Shown: positions 34,439 to 42,644 of the stretch, piece after piece | Numbering within the stretch: the stretch's first letter is position 1 | Layout: each line of letters starts with the position of its first letter | Source of the DNA: Acidobacteriota bacterium | GTDB taxonomy: Bacteria; Acidobacteriota; Blastocatellia; RBC074 | Direction of reading: 5' to 3' | NCBI GenBank assembly: GCA_018268995.1 | Contig: JAFDVL010000034.1 | Span: 1 to 44,731 of the forward strand | DNA length: 44,731 nucleotides | The notes under the pieces: generated by a model | What the model was told of the DNA's origin: nothing | The model's input: the letters and a program-made list of their open reading frames with translations, nothing else | Databases searched by the model: none | Translations under genes and position numbers: made by a program

Positions 34439-35629
34439 ATGAAGATTGCGCATATTACAACGATTGATATGGCACTGCATCTTTTGCTCCTCAACCAGCT
34501 AAAGAGTCTTCAAGAAGTGGGGTTTGAGGTAGTTGGTATTTCATCCGCCGGGCCAGACGTATCCGCAATCGAAGCGGCTGGCATTCGGCATATTGAAGTG
34601 CCAATGACTCGCAACTTTACACCTGCTGCTGATCTCATGGCGCTGAAGAACCTATATGACGTGATGCGCCGTGAGCGATTCACTATTGTCCATACACATA
34701 CGCCCAAGCCAGGACTGTTAGGGCAAATGGCAGCGCGAATGGCGGGCGTGCCGATCATTGTCAATACGCTGCACGGATTTTACTTTCACGATCACATGCC
34801 AACGTTCTGGCGACAGTTTTACATTGCGACGGAAAAGATTGCTGCTCGCTGTTCCCATGCGATCCTGTCGCAAAATAGTGAGGACATCCAGACTGCAATC
34901 CGCGAAAAGATTTGTCGCCCTGAACAAATCGAATTTCTGGGCAATGGCATAAATGTCCAGCGCTTTGACCGGGCGAAAATTAATGAAGAATTGCTGGTAA
35001 AGATGCGGAGCGATCTGGGGTTGACTGATGCCGATCAGGTCGTCGGATTTGTTGGGCGATTAGTGCAGGAAAAAGGGATTCTGGATTTGCTGCAAGCCGC
35101 TCGCATCGTGCTGGAGCACAAACCGAAAACAAAGTTTTTAATCATTGGCCCGATAGACGAAGAAAAGCCCGATGCCCTGCGGCCAACGGTTGCTCAGGAT
35201 TATGGGATAGCAGAAAACTGTGTGTTCACCGGACGGCGCAAAGATATGCCGGAATTATATGCACTAATGGATGTCTTTGTATTGCCCTCATATCGTGAGG
35301 GATTCCCTCGCTCTCCAATGGAAGCTGCGGCGATGGGCGTGCCGTGTATTGCCACAGACATTCGTGGTTGCAGAGAGGCTGTCATTCACAACGACAATGG
35401 ATTGTTGTCCCCCTTAGGGAATGTGAAGGCTCTGGCAGAGGCAATCCTGACGCTTCTTCGTGACCATCGTCTGGCTCAGCAGCTGGGACAGGCTGGCAGA
35501 AAATTGGCGCTTGCAAAATTTGATGAGCAATTGGTTTTTGACAAGGTTAAGGCGAAGTACGCTCGGTTATTAAAGGAACAGGGAATGCCTGTGCCTGATT
35601 TATTGTCAGCGCAAATTGTTGCAAGTTAA
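34439..35629 (+). CDS. Glycosyltransferase family 4 (PglA/EpsD-like)
   Basis: A 396-residue GT-B enzyme. ITTIDMALHLLLLNQLKSL, HTHTPKPGLLGQMAARMAG, LHGFYFHDH, GNGINVQRFD, GFVGRLVQEKGILDLL and YREGFPRSPMEAAAMGVPC are typical of the subgroup next to PglC-like enzymes, which adds the second sugar to the PglC product. ATG 34439 is chosen; the TTG at 34421 overlaps asnB. Between the asnB stop and this start is a four-codon reading frame (34428-34442) overlapping both, which could couple translation. Confidence 0.9.
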   Translation: MKIAHITTIDMALHLLLLNQLKSLQEVGFEVVGISSAGPDVSAIEAAGIRHIEVPMTRNFTPAADLMALKNLYDVMRRERFTIVHTHTPKPGLLGQMAARMAGVPIIVNTLHGFYFHDHMPTFWRQFYIATEKIAARCSHAILSQNSEDIQTAIREKICRPEQIEFLGNGINVQRFDRAKINEELLVKMRSDLGLTDADQVVGFVGRLVQEKGILDLLQAARIVLEHKPKTKFLIIGPIDEEKPDALRPTVAQDYGIAENCVFTGRRKDMPELYALMDVFVLPSYREGFPRSPMEAAAMGVPCIATDIRGCREAVIHNDNGLLSPLGNVKALAEAILTLLRDHRLAQQLGQAGRKLALAKFDEQLVFDKVKAKYARLLKEQGMPVPDLLSAQIVAS

Positions 35630-35633
35630 AGTG

Positions 35634-36224
35634 ATGAAACGAGCCTTCGACTTACTGGTTGCCGTGGTGGTTTTATTAGTGTTTGCTCCACTCTTATTCG
35701 TCCTGGCCTTACTTGTTCGATTCAATCTGGGATCGCCGATTTTGTTTCGCCAGCAGCGCGCAGGATTTCAGGGCAAGCCGTTGTTGATCTGCAAATTTCG
35801 CACGATGACGGATGCGCGTGATGCCGCAGGGAATTTATTGTCGGATGAAATGCGCCTCACTCCATTTGGAAAATTCCTGCGTTCCTCAAGTTTGGATGAG
35901 TTGCCGGAACTATTGAACGTTCTGAAAGGCGAAATGAGTCTAGTCGGGCCGCGTCCCTTGTTGCTGAAATATCTGGAGCACTATTCGCCGGAGCAAATGC
36001 GTCGCCACGATGTGCTGCCGGGGATTACTGGTTGGGCACAGGTGAATGGTCGGAATGTGCTTACCTGGGATCAGAAATTTCGCCTGGATGTTTGGTATGT
36101 GGATCATCAATCGTTTTGGCTGGATCTGAAAATCCTTGCGCTGACAGGTTATAAAATGGTGAAGCGCGAAGGCATCAATCAGCCGGGGCAGGCCACAGCA
36201 GAAGAATTTACCGGCAGCAATTGA
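35634..36224 (+). CDS. PglC-like phosphoglycosyl transferase (initiating sugar transferase)
   Basis: The 196-residue monotopic membrane enzyme transfers a sugar-1-phosphate from a nucleotide sugar to undecaprenyl phosphate, the first membrane step. One N-terminal re-entrant helix (about 6-30) is followed by RQQRAGFQGKPLLICKFRTM, SSSLDELPELLNVLKGEMSL with the catalytic Asp-Glu pair, VGPRPLLLKYL and LPGITGWAQVNGRN. The small size without extra membrane segments places it with PglC, not WcaJ/WbaP. ATG 35634 is preferred over TTG 35616. PglD-like follows with no gap. Confidence 0.94.
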   Translation: MKRAFDLLVAVVVLLVFAPLLFVLALLVRFNLGSPILFRQQRAGFQGKPLLICKFRTMTDARDAAGNLLSDEMRLTPFGKFLRSSSLDELPELLNVLKGEMSLVGPRPLLLKYLEHYSPEQMRRHDVLPGITGWAQVNGRNVLTWDQKFRLDVWYVDHQSFWLDLKILALTGYKMVKREGINQPGQATAEEFTGSN

Positions 36225-36875
36225 ATGAAAAAAGTTGTTATCATCGGATCAGGCGGGCACGGACGCGAAATCGCTGAAATCCTTCAGCATCAGGCCGCGC
36301 AGGATGGAACGTTGATGGTGCAGGGCTTTCTGGATGAAAACCCTGCACGGCACGGGCAAGTGATTGATGATCTGCCAATCCTGGGTGATTGGGCCTGGTT
36401 TGAAACCATCAATAAAAATGAGGTTGCCGTGATCTGTGCTGTCGGAACGCCTGCTGTTGCCCGGCGTTTAGTGCAACGTGCGCGGGCAATGGATTTGAGC
36501 TTTGTGAACGCGCTCTCGCCTCTTGCGCATATCTCTCCCCGCGCCACCTTAGGGCAGGGAATCGTGGTTTTTCCTCACGTAGTTGTTAACACTGGCGCGC
36601 ATATCGGAAGTTATTCGACCCTGAATTTAGCCACAACCGTCAGCCACGATACGAAAATTGGTGAATATTGTAATCTCAATCCCAGCGTGCATCTGGCCGG
36701 GAATGTAACCATCGGTAACGGATGCTATATCGGGATGGGAACGAATGTCATTCAGGGTAAGTCTATTGGTGATGATGCGATTGTCGGTGCAGGTGCCGTG
36801 GTGATTCGTGATTTACCCGCAAATGTAACGGCTGTGGGCATCCCCGCGAAAATTATCAAAACAAACAAGGAGTAG
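36225..36875 (+). CDS. PglD-like sugar N-acetyltransferase
   Basis: A 216-residue enzyme with a Rossmann-like N-terminal substrate domain (VVIIGSGGHGREIAEIL) and a left-handed beta-helix of hexapeptide repeats (about 100-205). The catalytic His lies in TTVSHDTKIGEYCNLNP, and GIPAKIIK ends the helix. The family uses acetyl-CoA to acetylate UDP-4-amino-sugars on the way to bacillosamine-type sugars. It sits between PglC-like and PglE-like genes, which supports that role. Confidence 0.92.
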   Translation: MKKVVIIGSGGHGREIAEILQHQAAQDGTLMVQGFLDENPARHGQVIDDLPILGDWAWFETINKNEVAVICAVGTPAVARRLVQRARAMDLSFVNALSPLAHISPRATLGQGIVVFPHVVVNTGAHIGSYSTLNLATTVSHDTKIGEYCNLNPSVHLAGNVTIGNGCYIGMGTNVIQGKSIGDDAIVGAGAVVIRDLPANVTAVGIPAKIIKTNKE

Positions 36876-36876
36876 C

Positions 36877-38079
36877 ATGAGTAATAAACCCGCAATTTTA
36901 GGGGCTTCCCCCATTTTTGAGAACAAGGTCTTTATTGTGAAGCCTTCTTTGCCCAGCCCGCAGGAGATGGAGGCGGGCGTACAGGAAATTATCAGCAGTG
37001 GCATGGTGACGAAAGGAAAATACCTGAAAGCTTTTGAAGAAGCTGTTGCCGAACATTTGCAGGTTAAGCATGCGGTTGCTGTTTCCAGCTGCACGACAGG
37101 GCTGATGCTGACATATCAAGGCTTGGGCTTAACGGGCGATGTGGTGGTTCCCAGTTTTACCTTTATGGCAACCGTCAGCGCATTGGTGTGGGCTGGCTTG
37201 CGCCCTGTCTTTGCCGATGTGGATTTTGGAACCACGAATCTTGATCCGGCAGCAGCCGAAGCCGCAATTACTCCAAATACAAGCGCGATTGTCGCCGTAC
37301 ATAATTTTGGCAATCCGGCAGAAGTTGATGCGTTGCAGGAGGTCGCCAATCGGCACAACCTGAAATTAATTTTCGATGCGGCACACGGCTTCGGCGCGAT
37401 TTATCAGGGCAAACCGGTTGGCTCACACGGTGATGCGAACAGCTACAGCCTGAGTCCAACCAAGTTGTTAATTGCGGGCGAAGGCGGAATCGTCGCCACG
37501 AATAACGATGACCTGGCCGACAAAGTTAGAATCGGTCGTGAGTATGGAAACAGCGGAAATTATGACAGCGCGTTTGCGGGCATCAATGCGCGCATGCCGG
37601 AGTTCAATGCGCTGCTCGGCTGGCACAGTTTGCAACGGTTGGAATCTGGAGCACGCCGTCGCAATGAAGTTGTTGATCTTTATCATCAGGAATTGGGCAA
37701 ACTGCCCGGCATTGATTTTCAGGTTGTGCGCGAAGGGAATCGCAATTCGTACAAAGATTTTTCGATTACGATTGATGCGGAAGCATTTGGCCTGACCCGC
37801 GATGAATTGCAACAGGCGCTGACAGCGGAAAACGTTGATACGCGTACCTACTATGATCCGCCTGTACATCGTCACACGGCTTACAAACATTACGCCGCGC
37901 CAGACCTTGATTTGCCAAACACTGAGAAATTGGCGGCCCAAAGTCTAAGTTTGCCAGTCTGGTCAAAGATGGATGACGAAATTGTCTTGCAAATTTGTGA
38001 GGCTTTCAGGAAAATTCACGAGCATTGCGTGGAAGTGGCTGAAGCCTTGCAGAGTAATTCTGCAAAAGTTGCTGCATAA
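36877..38079 (+). CDS. DegT/DnrJ/EryC1/StrS (PglE-like) sugar aminotransferase
   Basis: A 400-residue PLP enzyme, expected to aminate a UDP-4-keto-6-deoxy sugar. SSCTTGLMLTYQGLGL binds the cofactor phosphate, FDAAHGFGAIYQG has the Asp contacting the pyridine nitrogen, and SLSPTKLLIAGEGG carries the Schiff-base Lys (about 196). RIGREYGNSGNYDSAFAGIN and AYKHY near the end are family features. It begins one base after the PglD-like stop. Product is probably the 4-amino sugar acetylated by the PglD-like enzyme. Confidence 0.92.
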   Translation: MSNKPAILGASPIFENKVFIVKPSLPSPQEMEAGVQEIISSGMVTKGKYLKAFEEAVAEHLQVKHAVAVSSCTTGLMLTYQGLGLTGDVVVPSFTFMATVSALVWAGLRPVFADVDFGTTNLDPAAAEAAITPNTSAIVAVHNFGNPAEVDALQEVANRHNLKLIFDAAHGFGAIYQGKPVGSHGDANSYSLSPTKLLIAGEGGIVATNNDDLADKVRIGREYGNSGNYDSAFAGINARMPEFNALLGWHSLQRLESGARRRNEVVDLYHQELGKLPGIDFQVVREGNRNSYKDFSITIDAEAFGLTRDELQQALTAENVDTRTYYDPPVHRHTAYKHYAAPDLDLPNTEKLAAQSLSLPVWSKMDDEIVLQICEAFRKIHEHCVEVAEALQSNSAKVAA

Positions 38080-38149
38080 AACATAGCTTCTCCTCCCGCC
38101 CTTCCTTCCCAAGTTTGTGAGCGTGCCCCGCCCCCTTGGAGAAAGTTTC

Positions 38150-39745
38150 ATGTTAGTTTTTCGCTCAATCCTTACCAGCAAAGAGAAACTTGTCCGCATT
38201 TTAGCGGATGTCGTGCTGGTAAATCTTGCCATGCTTACAGCCTTGGCAGCTCGTTTTTGCTATCTCGTTGCTTTTGAAACCATAGAAAATGGCTTCACCT
38301 ACACGGAGATTTTTTGGCAGTACGCTCGTCATTACGCAAAATATTCGTGGATGCTGTCGGTGATTTGTGTGGTGGTGTTTGCGCTCAGCGGCTTTTACAC
38401 GTATGGCCGCGCGTACAAAGGGCGCTATAAGGCGCTGATCATTTTTCAGGCGGTCAGTCTAAGCTATCTGTTATTTGGTTTTGCCGCATACTTTATCGGC
38501 GCTTCGCCGCAAATCCCACGCGGCGCTTTGCTCTTTGCCTGGCTGGTGAGCGTGACGTTCATCGTCGCGGCCAGAGGCTGGTCACGAATTTGGTTGGATG
38601 TCGTTCATAAAGAACAACAATCACGAGGACTGCAAAACCGGGAAGTCAAAAAGATTCTGGTAATTGGTGGTGCAGGTTATATTGGATCTGCTTTGTTGTT
38701 CAAGCTGCTCGACAAAGGCTATCAGGTGCGTTTGTTAGATATGCTGTTGTATGGCAATGAGCCGATTGCCGATGTCATTAACCATCCGAGATTAGAAGTT
38801 ATCCAGGCAGATTTTCGCGATGTCAGCAAAGTTGTGGAAGCGACACGCGGCATGGATGCCGTAATTCATCTGGGCGCGATTGTTGGTGATCCGGCCTGCG
38901 CGCTGGATGAAGAGCTAACGATTGAAGTGAACCTGATGGCGACGCGCATGATTGCTGAAGTGGCGAAAGGCAGCGGCGTCGAGCGATTTATCTTTGCCAG
39001 CACTTGCTCAGTGTATGGCGCAAGCGATGAGCTGTTGGATGAACGCTCAGCGCTCAATCCAGTTTCGCTTTATGCCCGCAGCAAGATTGCCTCAGAGCGC
39101 GTGTTGATGAGCATGGCTAGTGATTCTTTTGTGCCTGTGTGCTTACGATTTGGCACAATTTACGGACTCTCAGGACGTACACGCTTTGACCTGGTTGTGA
39201 ATCTATTGACCGCCAAGGCTTTGGTGGAGAAAAAAATCACCGTTTCCGGCGGTGATCAATGGCGTCCGTTTGTACATGTTGATGACGCGGCGTTAGCTGT
39301 TTTCACCGTTCTTGAAGCGCCGCTGGATTCTGTGCGGAACCAGGTTTTCAATGTTGGTTCAGAAGAACAGAATTACACGATTCGACAGGTCGGCGAGATT
39401 ATTCACAACCTGGTGCCGAGTGCGCAATTGCTGGAAGTCGCGTTCGATGGAGATCGGCGCAACTATCGCGTGAACTTTAATAAAATTCGCCGCACACTGG
39501 GGTATGCTCCGCAATGGACGTTGGAGCGCGGAATCAGTCAGGTGATCGAAGCGGTCAACAGCGGCAAAGTCACAAATTATCAAGATGCGAAGTACAGCAA
39601 TGTGAAGTATCTGAGTGAAGAAGGCACTCCGCCCAAGATGATTCGGCATAATCAATGGGCGCACGACCTGATCAAGGAAACTGAGTACGTCAGTGCTCCA
39701 CCCCCTGTGGCCTCACCCGTGCAGCCGCAAATTGTGCAAGGCTGA
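38150..39745 (+). CDS. Membrane-anchored SDR: PglF/WbpM-like membrane domain fused to an extended NAD epimerase
   Basis: The 531-residue protein has four membrane segments in residues ~12-150 (ILADVVLVNLAMLTALAARF, YSWMLSVICVVVFALSGFY, FQAVSLSYLLFGFAAYFI, GALLFAWLVSVTFIVAARGW), resembling the N-terminus of PglF/WbpM/CapD. The usual second Rossmann (CoA-binding-like) domain is missing. An extended SDR follows directly: VIGGAGYIGSALL (about 171), FASTCSVYGAS, YARSKIASE (Tyr307, Lys311), FVHVDDAALAV. This SDR resembles WcaG-type epimerases, not the PglF catalytic domain. It may stand in for the missing 4,6-dehydratase or epimerise a lipid-linked sugar. ATG 38150 has GGAG eight bases upstream; GTG 38117 is rejected. 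Confidence 0.82.
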   Translation: MLVFRSILTSKEKLVRILADVVLVNLAMLTALAARFCYLVAFETIENGFTYTEIFWQYARHYAKYSWMLSVICVVVFALSGFYTYGRAYKGRYKALIIFQAVSLSYLLFGFAAYFIGASPQIPRGALLFAWLVSVTFIVAARGWSRIWLDVVHKEQQSRGLQNREVKKILVIGGAGYIGSALLFKLLDKGYQVRLLDMLLYGNEPIADVINHPRLEVIQADFRDVSKVVEATRGMDAVIHLGAIVGDPACALDEELTIEVNLMATRMIAEVAKGSGVERFIFASTCSVYGASDELLDERSALNPVSLYARSKIASERVLMSMASDSFVPVCLRFGTIYGLSGRTRFDLVVNLLTAKALVEKKITVSGGDQWRPFVHVDDAALAVFTVLEAPLDSVRNQVFNVGSEEQNYTIRQVGEIIHNLVPSAQLLEVAFDGDRRNYRVNFNKIRRTLGYAPQWTLERGISQVIEAVNSGKVTNYQDAKYSNVKYLSEEGTPPKMIRHNQWAHDLIKETEYVSAPPPVASPVQPQIVQG

Positions 39746-39751
39746 GCGCTT

Positions 39752-40384
39752 CTAAAGCTCCCGCAGCACAACACGAGCAGGCCCACCATCGCCATTTTTG
39801 ATTTTCATCGGCAGGCAGATTAATTCGTAATCGCCTGCTGCTACCTCGGCTAAATTCAATCCTTCGACAACGACCACATCTTTACTCAGCAGCGCGTAAT
39901 GCGTTGTGGGCTGATCAAAATTGAACTTCTCAATCGAGAGGTAATCAATCCCCACCAATTTCACCCCCAAGTTCACTAATCGTTCTGCCGCGTCTGTTTC
40001 CAGATAAACAAAACTACGCTCGAATTCATGTGCGCCTTGTTGCCAGAGCTGTGAATTGCGCGTTTTGAATAAAACACGCTCCACACCCGCCAAATTCGCT
40101 GCTTCAAGGGTTGCGACATCAATCGCGCTGATTTCTCCGACATCTACGACGCGCGCTTTTCCGATCAATATTTCCAGTGGCAGTTGATCCAGCGTTGCTT
40201 TGCCTGCAATGAAATGCGCGGGCGGGTCAACGTGTGTGCCCGTGTGTGAGCCAAAGCTCAGATGTGAAACTGTGCAAATGTCACCTGCTGCCAGGCTTGC
40301 CACTTGGGAAATTTGTACCGTCGGGTCACCAGGATAAACGGGTAATTCGACCGAGAAGGGAACCGTGATGTCGTAAATTTTCAT
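39752..40384 (-). CDS. Cyclase family protein (KynB-like metal-dependent hydrolase)
   Basis: The 210-residue protein has the family signature SHTGTHVDPPAHF (His47, His51, Asp53, His57), which binds two metals in kynurenine formamidase. PVYPGDPTV is the N-terminal block, and VGIDYLSIEKF and VVVEGLNLAEV are the later ones. It may hydrolyse N-formylkynurenine, but kynB cannot be assigned without kynurenine-pathway neighbours. It is the last gene of a minus-strand trio, five bases after the glycine-zipper gene, and converges on the polysaccharide locus with six bases between the stops. Confidence 0.88.
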   Translation of the reverse strand: MKIYDITVPFSVELPVYPGDPTVQISQVASLAAGDICTVSHLSFGSHTGTHVDPPAHFIAGKATLDQLPLEILIGKARVVDVGEISAIDVATLEAANLAGVERVLFKTRNSQLWQQGAHEFERSFVYLETDAAERLVNLGVKLVGIDYLSIEKFNFDQPTTHYALLSKDVVVVEGLNLAEVAAGDYELICLPMKIKNGDGGPARVVLREL

Positions 40385-40389
40385 GACCT

Positions 40390-41544
40390 TTATCGTCCCG
40401 ATTGCGCAGGCAGAACTACGGTGCGATCACCATTTGTACCGTGTACGAGAATGCGGCGGATAAAACGGCTGGGGTCGGCTACCTCAAGTTTTCCGGTTGG
40501 ATGCGCAATGACTTTGGCGGCGCGTCCTTCTGGTGGCAAAGCCTTTACCCATACCTCAAGCACATCCTGATTCACTGTATGTTCGGGTTTGATGCGCCAA
40601 CCGCTGGAGGGCGTTTCTGCCGTCACAATAATCAGAATTGTGCCACCAGCAACGCGTTGTGCCTGAACAAAGCTGACCTTTGTAAGCTGTGGTTCCAAGA
40701 TGGGCACCGGAGTTGGAACCGGTTGCTGCGGAGTGTTCCCATTCGGTAAGGTGTTCGGCGGGGTTGTAGGCGAATTGCTGGGAGTGGTTGAAACGGGAGG
40801 TTGCGTTGACGTAGAAGGACGCGGCGGCGGTATGACTCCGCGTTGTGACAAATCCAGCGATTCGATTAGTTCGATGCCAATCAGGGTTCCTGAATTCACC
40901 ACCGCCTCTTTTCCTTTAGCAAGGAGCACGGCAGCCACGCCGACGGCTGCGCCAATGCCTGCTCCCAGCGCTGCGCCGCCTGCAATCGCACCAACGACTG
41001 CACCTGCGGCAGCTCCGCCACCAATAAAGACGGTGTTGCGCTTGATCTGGCTTCCGCCTTCGATCACACCTTCTTCATCTATTTTTAGCTTTTTGCGTTC
41101 CGCCGGATCAGCGCTTGTCAGCATTGCTTTGAGCGGCAATTCGCGTCCGTCCGGCATCACCAGCCGATCAAAATCCACCTCAATTACCCCGGATCGGCGT
41201 CCCATTTGGGCTGGTTCAACTCTGGCGACGTGCCCAATCACAATCAGGTTTGCAGGTAAGATCATACTTCCCGCTTCATCGGTAATCGCTTCATCAATGC
41301 GGGCAACAAAACGATCACTGGGGCGAGCTGTGTCGGAGTTCAACGGCGATTCCATTCGTAAGATCAGAACATATCCCCTGGGCAACACGCGCGAGCCAAC
41401 AGGAAGCGATTCAGACGCCCCGTCGCTGGTGCGTCTCGGTCGTCGCTGTTGGGCAGAAGTCGGAAGGGGTGTCAGGTTAAGAAAGGCAGCAAATATAAGC
41501 AACAGGCTAAGCCCGCATCGTACTTGTGATTGTTTCATCCTCAC
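40390..41544 (-). CDS. Exported glycine-zipper protein of unknown function
   Basis: The 384-residue protein has a signal peptide (CGLSLLLIFAAFLNLTP, cut probably after TSA). A beta-rich part (VLPRGYVLILRMESPLNSD, FDRLVMPDGRELPLK) follows. A glycine zipper of about 40 residues (GGGAAAGAVVGAIAGG, GAGIGAAVGVAAVLL) can insert into or cross a membrane. A Pro/Thr/Ser linker (about 240-285) leads to a C-terminal domain (GGTILIIVTAETPSSGWRI) with an RTVVLP end. GTG 41544 has GAGG six bases upstream. It may be an envelope protein. It lies eight bases after the LysR gene. Confidence 0.8.
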   Translation of the reverse strand: MRMKQSQVRCGLSLLLIFAAFLNLTPLPTSAQQRRPRRTSDGASESLPVGSRVLPRGYVLILRMESPLNSDTARPSDRFVARIDEAITDEAGSMILPANLIVIGHVARVEPAQMGRRSGVIEVDFDRLVMPDGRELPLKAMLTSADPAERKKLKIDEEGVIEGGSQIKRNTVFIGGGAAAGAVVGAIAGGAALGAGIGAAVGVAAVLLAKGKEAVVNSGTLIGIELIESLDLSQRGVIPPPRPSTSTQPPVSTTPSNSPTTPPNTLPNGNTPQQPVPTPVPILEPQLTKVSFVQAQRVAGGTILIIVTAETPSSGWRIKPEHTVNQDVLEVWVKALPPEGRAAKVIAHPTGKLEVADPSRFIRRILVHGTNGDRTVVLPAQSGR

Positions 41545-41552
41545 ATTTTTCC

Positions 41553-42440
41553 TCAGTCAAAGTATTTTTCGCAAAGCTTCTTGAATGCCATTTGGAGCGG
41601 CGGCACATGCGCGCTTTTCAGCGACACCAACCCTAATTCCCAGTAATCCTTTAACCCTCGCACGGGCAGCGCCGTTAGTTTACCAGCCTTCGTCTCTTCG
41701 CGCACCGAAGAACGTGGCACAATGCTCAAACCCAGCCCGTGTTCGACCATTCGTTTGATCGAAGTCATGCTGCCCAGCTCCATAATTACCTCAGGCCGTA
41801 CCCCAGATTTCTCAAAAAACAAATCAATCAGGCGACGTGTATTACCGCCCTGTTCACCCAGAATCAGCGGCTCGGCAGCAAGTTGTGTGGGGCTGATGTT
41901 GCGTTGATGCGCCAAGGCGTGATCGGGTTGCATGATGGTTACCAGACGATCACGTTGCAAGACTTCAGCGCGAATGTCAGAAGCCTCCACGGGCAATGAA
42001 ACCAGGCCAATGTCTAAATCATTCTGCAAAATTTGCGCGACGATTTCTGTGCTGGTGGCGCGTCGCACGACGAGATGGGCTTTAGGGTATGCGCGTTTGA
42101 GTTCAGCTAAGATCAGCGGTAACTGATCATTGCTCGCCATTGTCGAAGCCGTACCAACTCGTAGCCTTCCTTTTTCTGCGTCGCCTAATTCCTTGAGTGC
42201 CAGCAACGCTTCATCGTGTGCTTTCAGCAAACGTTCTGCCCGTCGTACCAGCAACTCTCCAGCTTCCGTCAAAAACACTTTTTTATTCACGCGCGCAAAG
42301 AGCGGAACGCCAGTCTCGGTTTCGAGTGCCTTAATTTGCGCGCTCACCGCAGCCTGCGTTAAATGCACCCGCTCCGCCGCCCGCGTAAAATTGCGAGTGT
42401 CGGCGATAGCCAGAAGCGTTCTTAGTTGGCGAAATTCCAT
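41553..42440 (-). CDS. LysR-family transcription regulator
   Basis: A 295-residue regulator. The N-terminal winged helix MEFRQLRTLLAIADTRNFTR plus AAERVHLTQAAVSAQIKALE is a textbook LysR DNA-binding domain. The rest is the periplasmic-binding-like effector domain (RLRVGTASTMAS, LDIGLVSLP, LGLSIVPRSSV). ATG 42440 is chosen because LysR proteins begin MxFRQLR; a GTG at 42458 would add six residues. It is divergent from the BadF-type kinase/murQ pair across 204 bases and is first in its own trio, so it may control either or both. The effector is unknown. Confidence 0.92.
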   Translation of the reverse strand: MEFRQLRTLLAIADTRNFTRAAERVHLTQAAVSAQIKALETETGVPLFARVNKKVFLTEAGELLVRRAERLLKAHDEALLALKELGDAEKGRLRVGTASTMASNDQLPLILAELKRAYPKAHLVVRRATSTEIVAQILQNDLDIGLVSLPVEASDIRAEVLQRDRLVTIMQPDHALAHQRNISPTQLAAEPLILGEQGGNTRRLIDLFFEKSGVRPEVIMELGSMTSIKRMVEHGLGLSIVPRSSVREETKAGKLTALPVRGLKDYWELGLVSLKSAHVPPLQMAFKKLCEKYFD

Positions 42441-42644
42441 AAGGTTGATCTTTGTCACTTGTCACTAGCAGGTCTTCCATAAAACTCGCAACCAATGACA
42501 AGTATTTTTTATCGTTACCATCAGAACTTTTAGTTTTATTTATGATGGCAAGGGAGTTTAATATACTTACTCCCCAAGCTCCAAAGTAAACATGTCTGTA
42601 TCCGTGGGAAGCTCGTCCCCAAAAAATCTTGAGCTGGATGCGGT
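42441..42644. promoter_or_regulatory. Divergent intergenic region between lysR and the kinase gene
   Basis: The region is A+T-rich in its centre. A plus-strand TATACT-like -10 box lies in tttaatatactta (around 42558-42566), with no strong -35 at 17 bases. LysR proteins usually bind such divergent gaps at T-N11-A sites; several T/A-rich candidates occur and none stands out. Confidence 0.4.

Noticed and set aside
40700..41584. 294-codon plus frame opposite the glycine-zipper gene
   Set aside because: Low-complexity Pro/Ser/Ala product mirrors the Gly/Ala-rich coding of the minus-strand gene, which has a signal peptide and good start.
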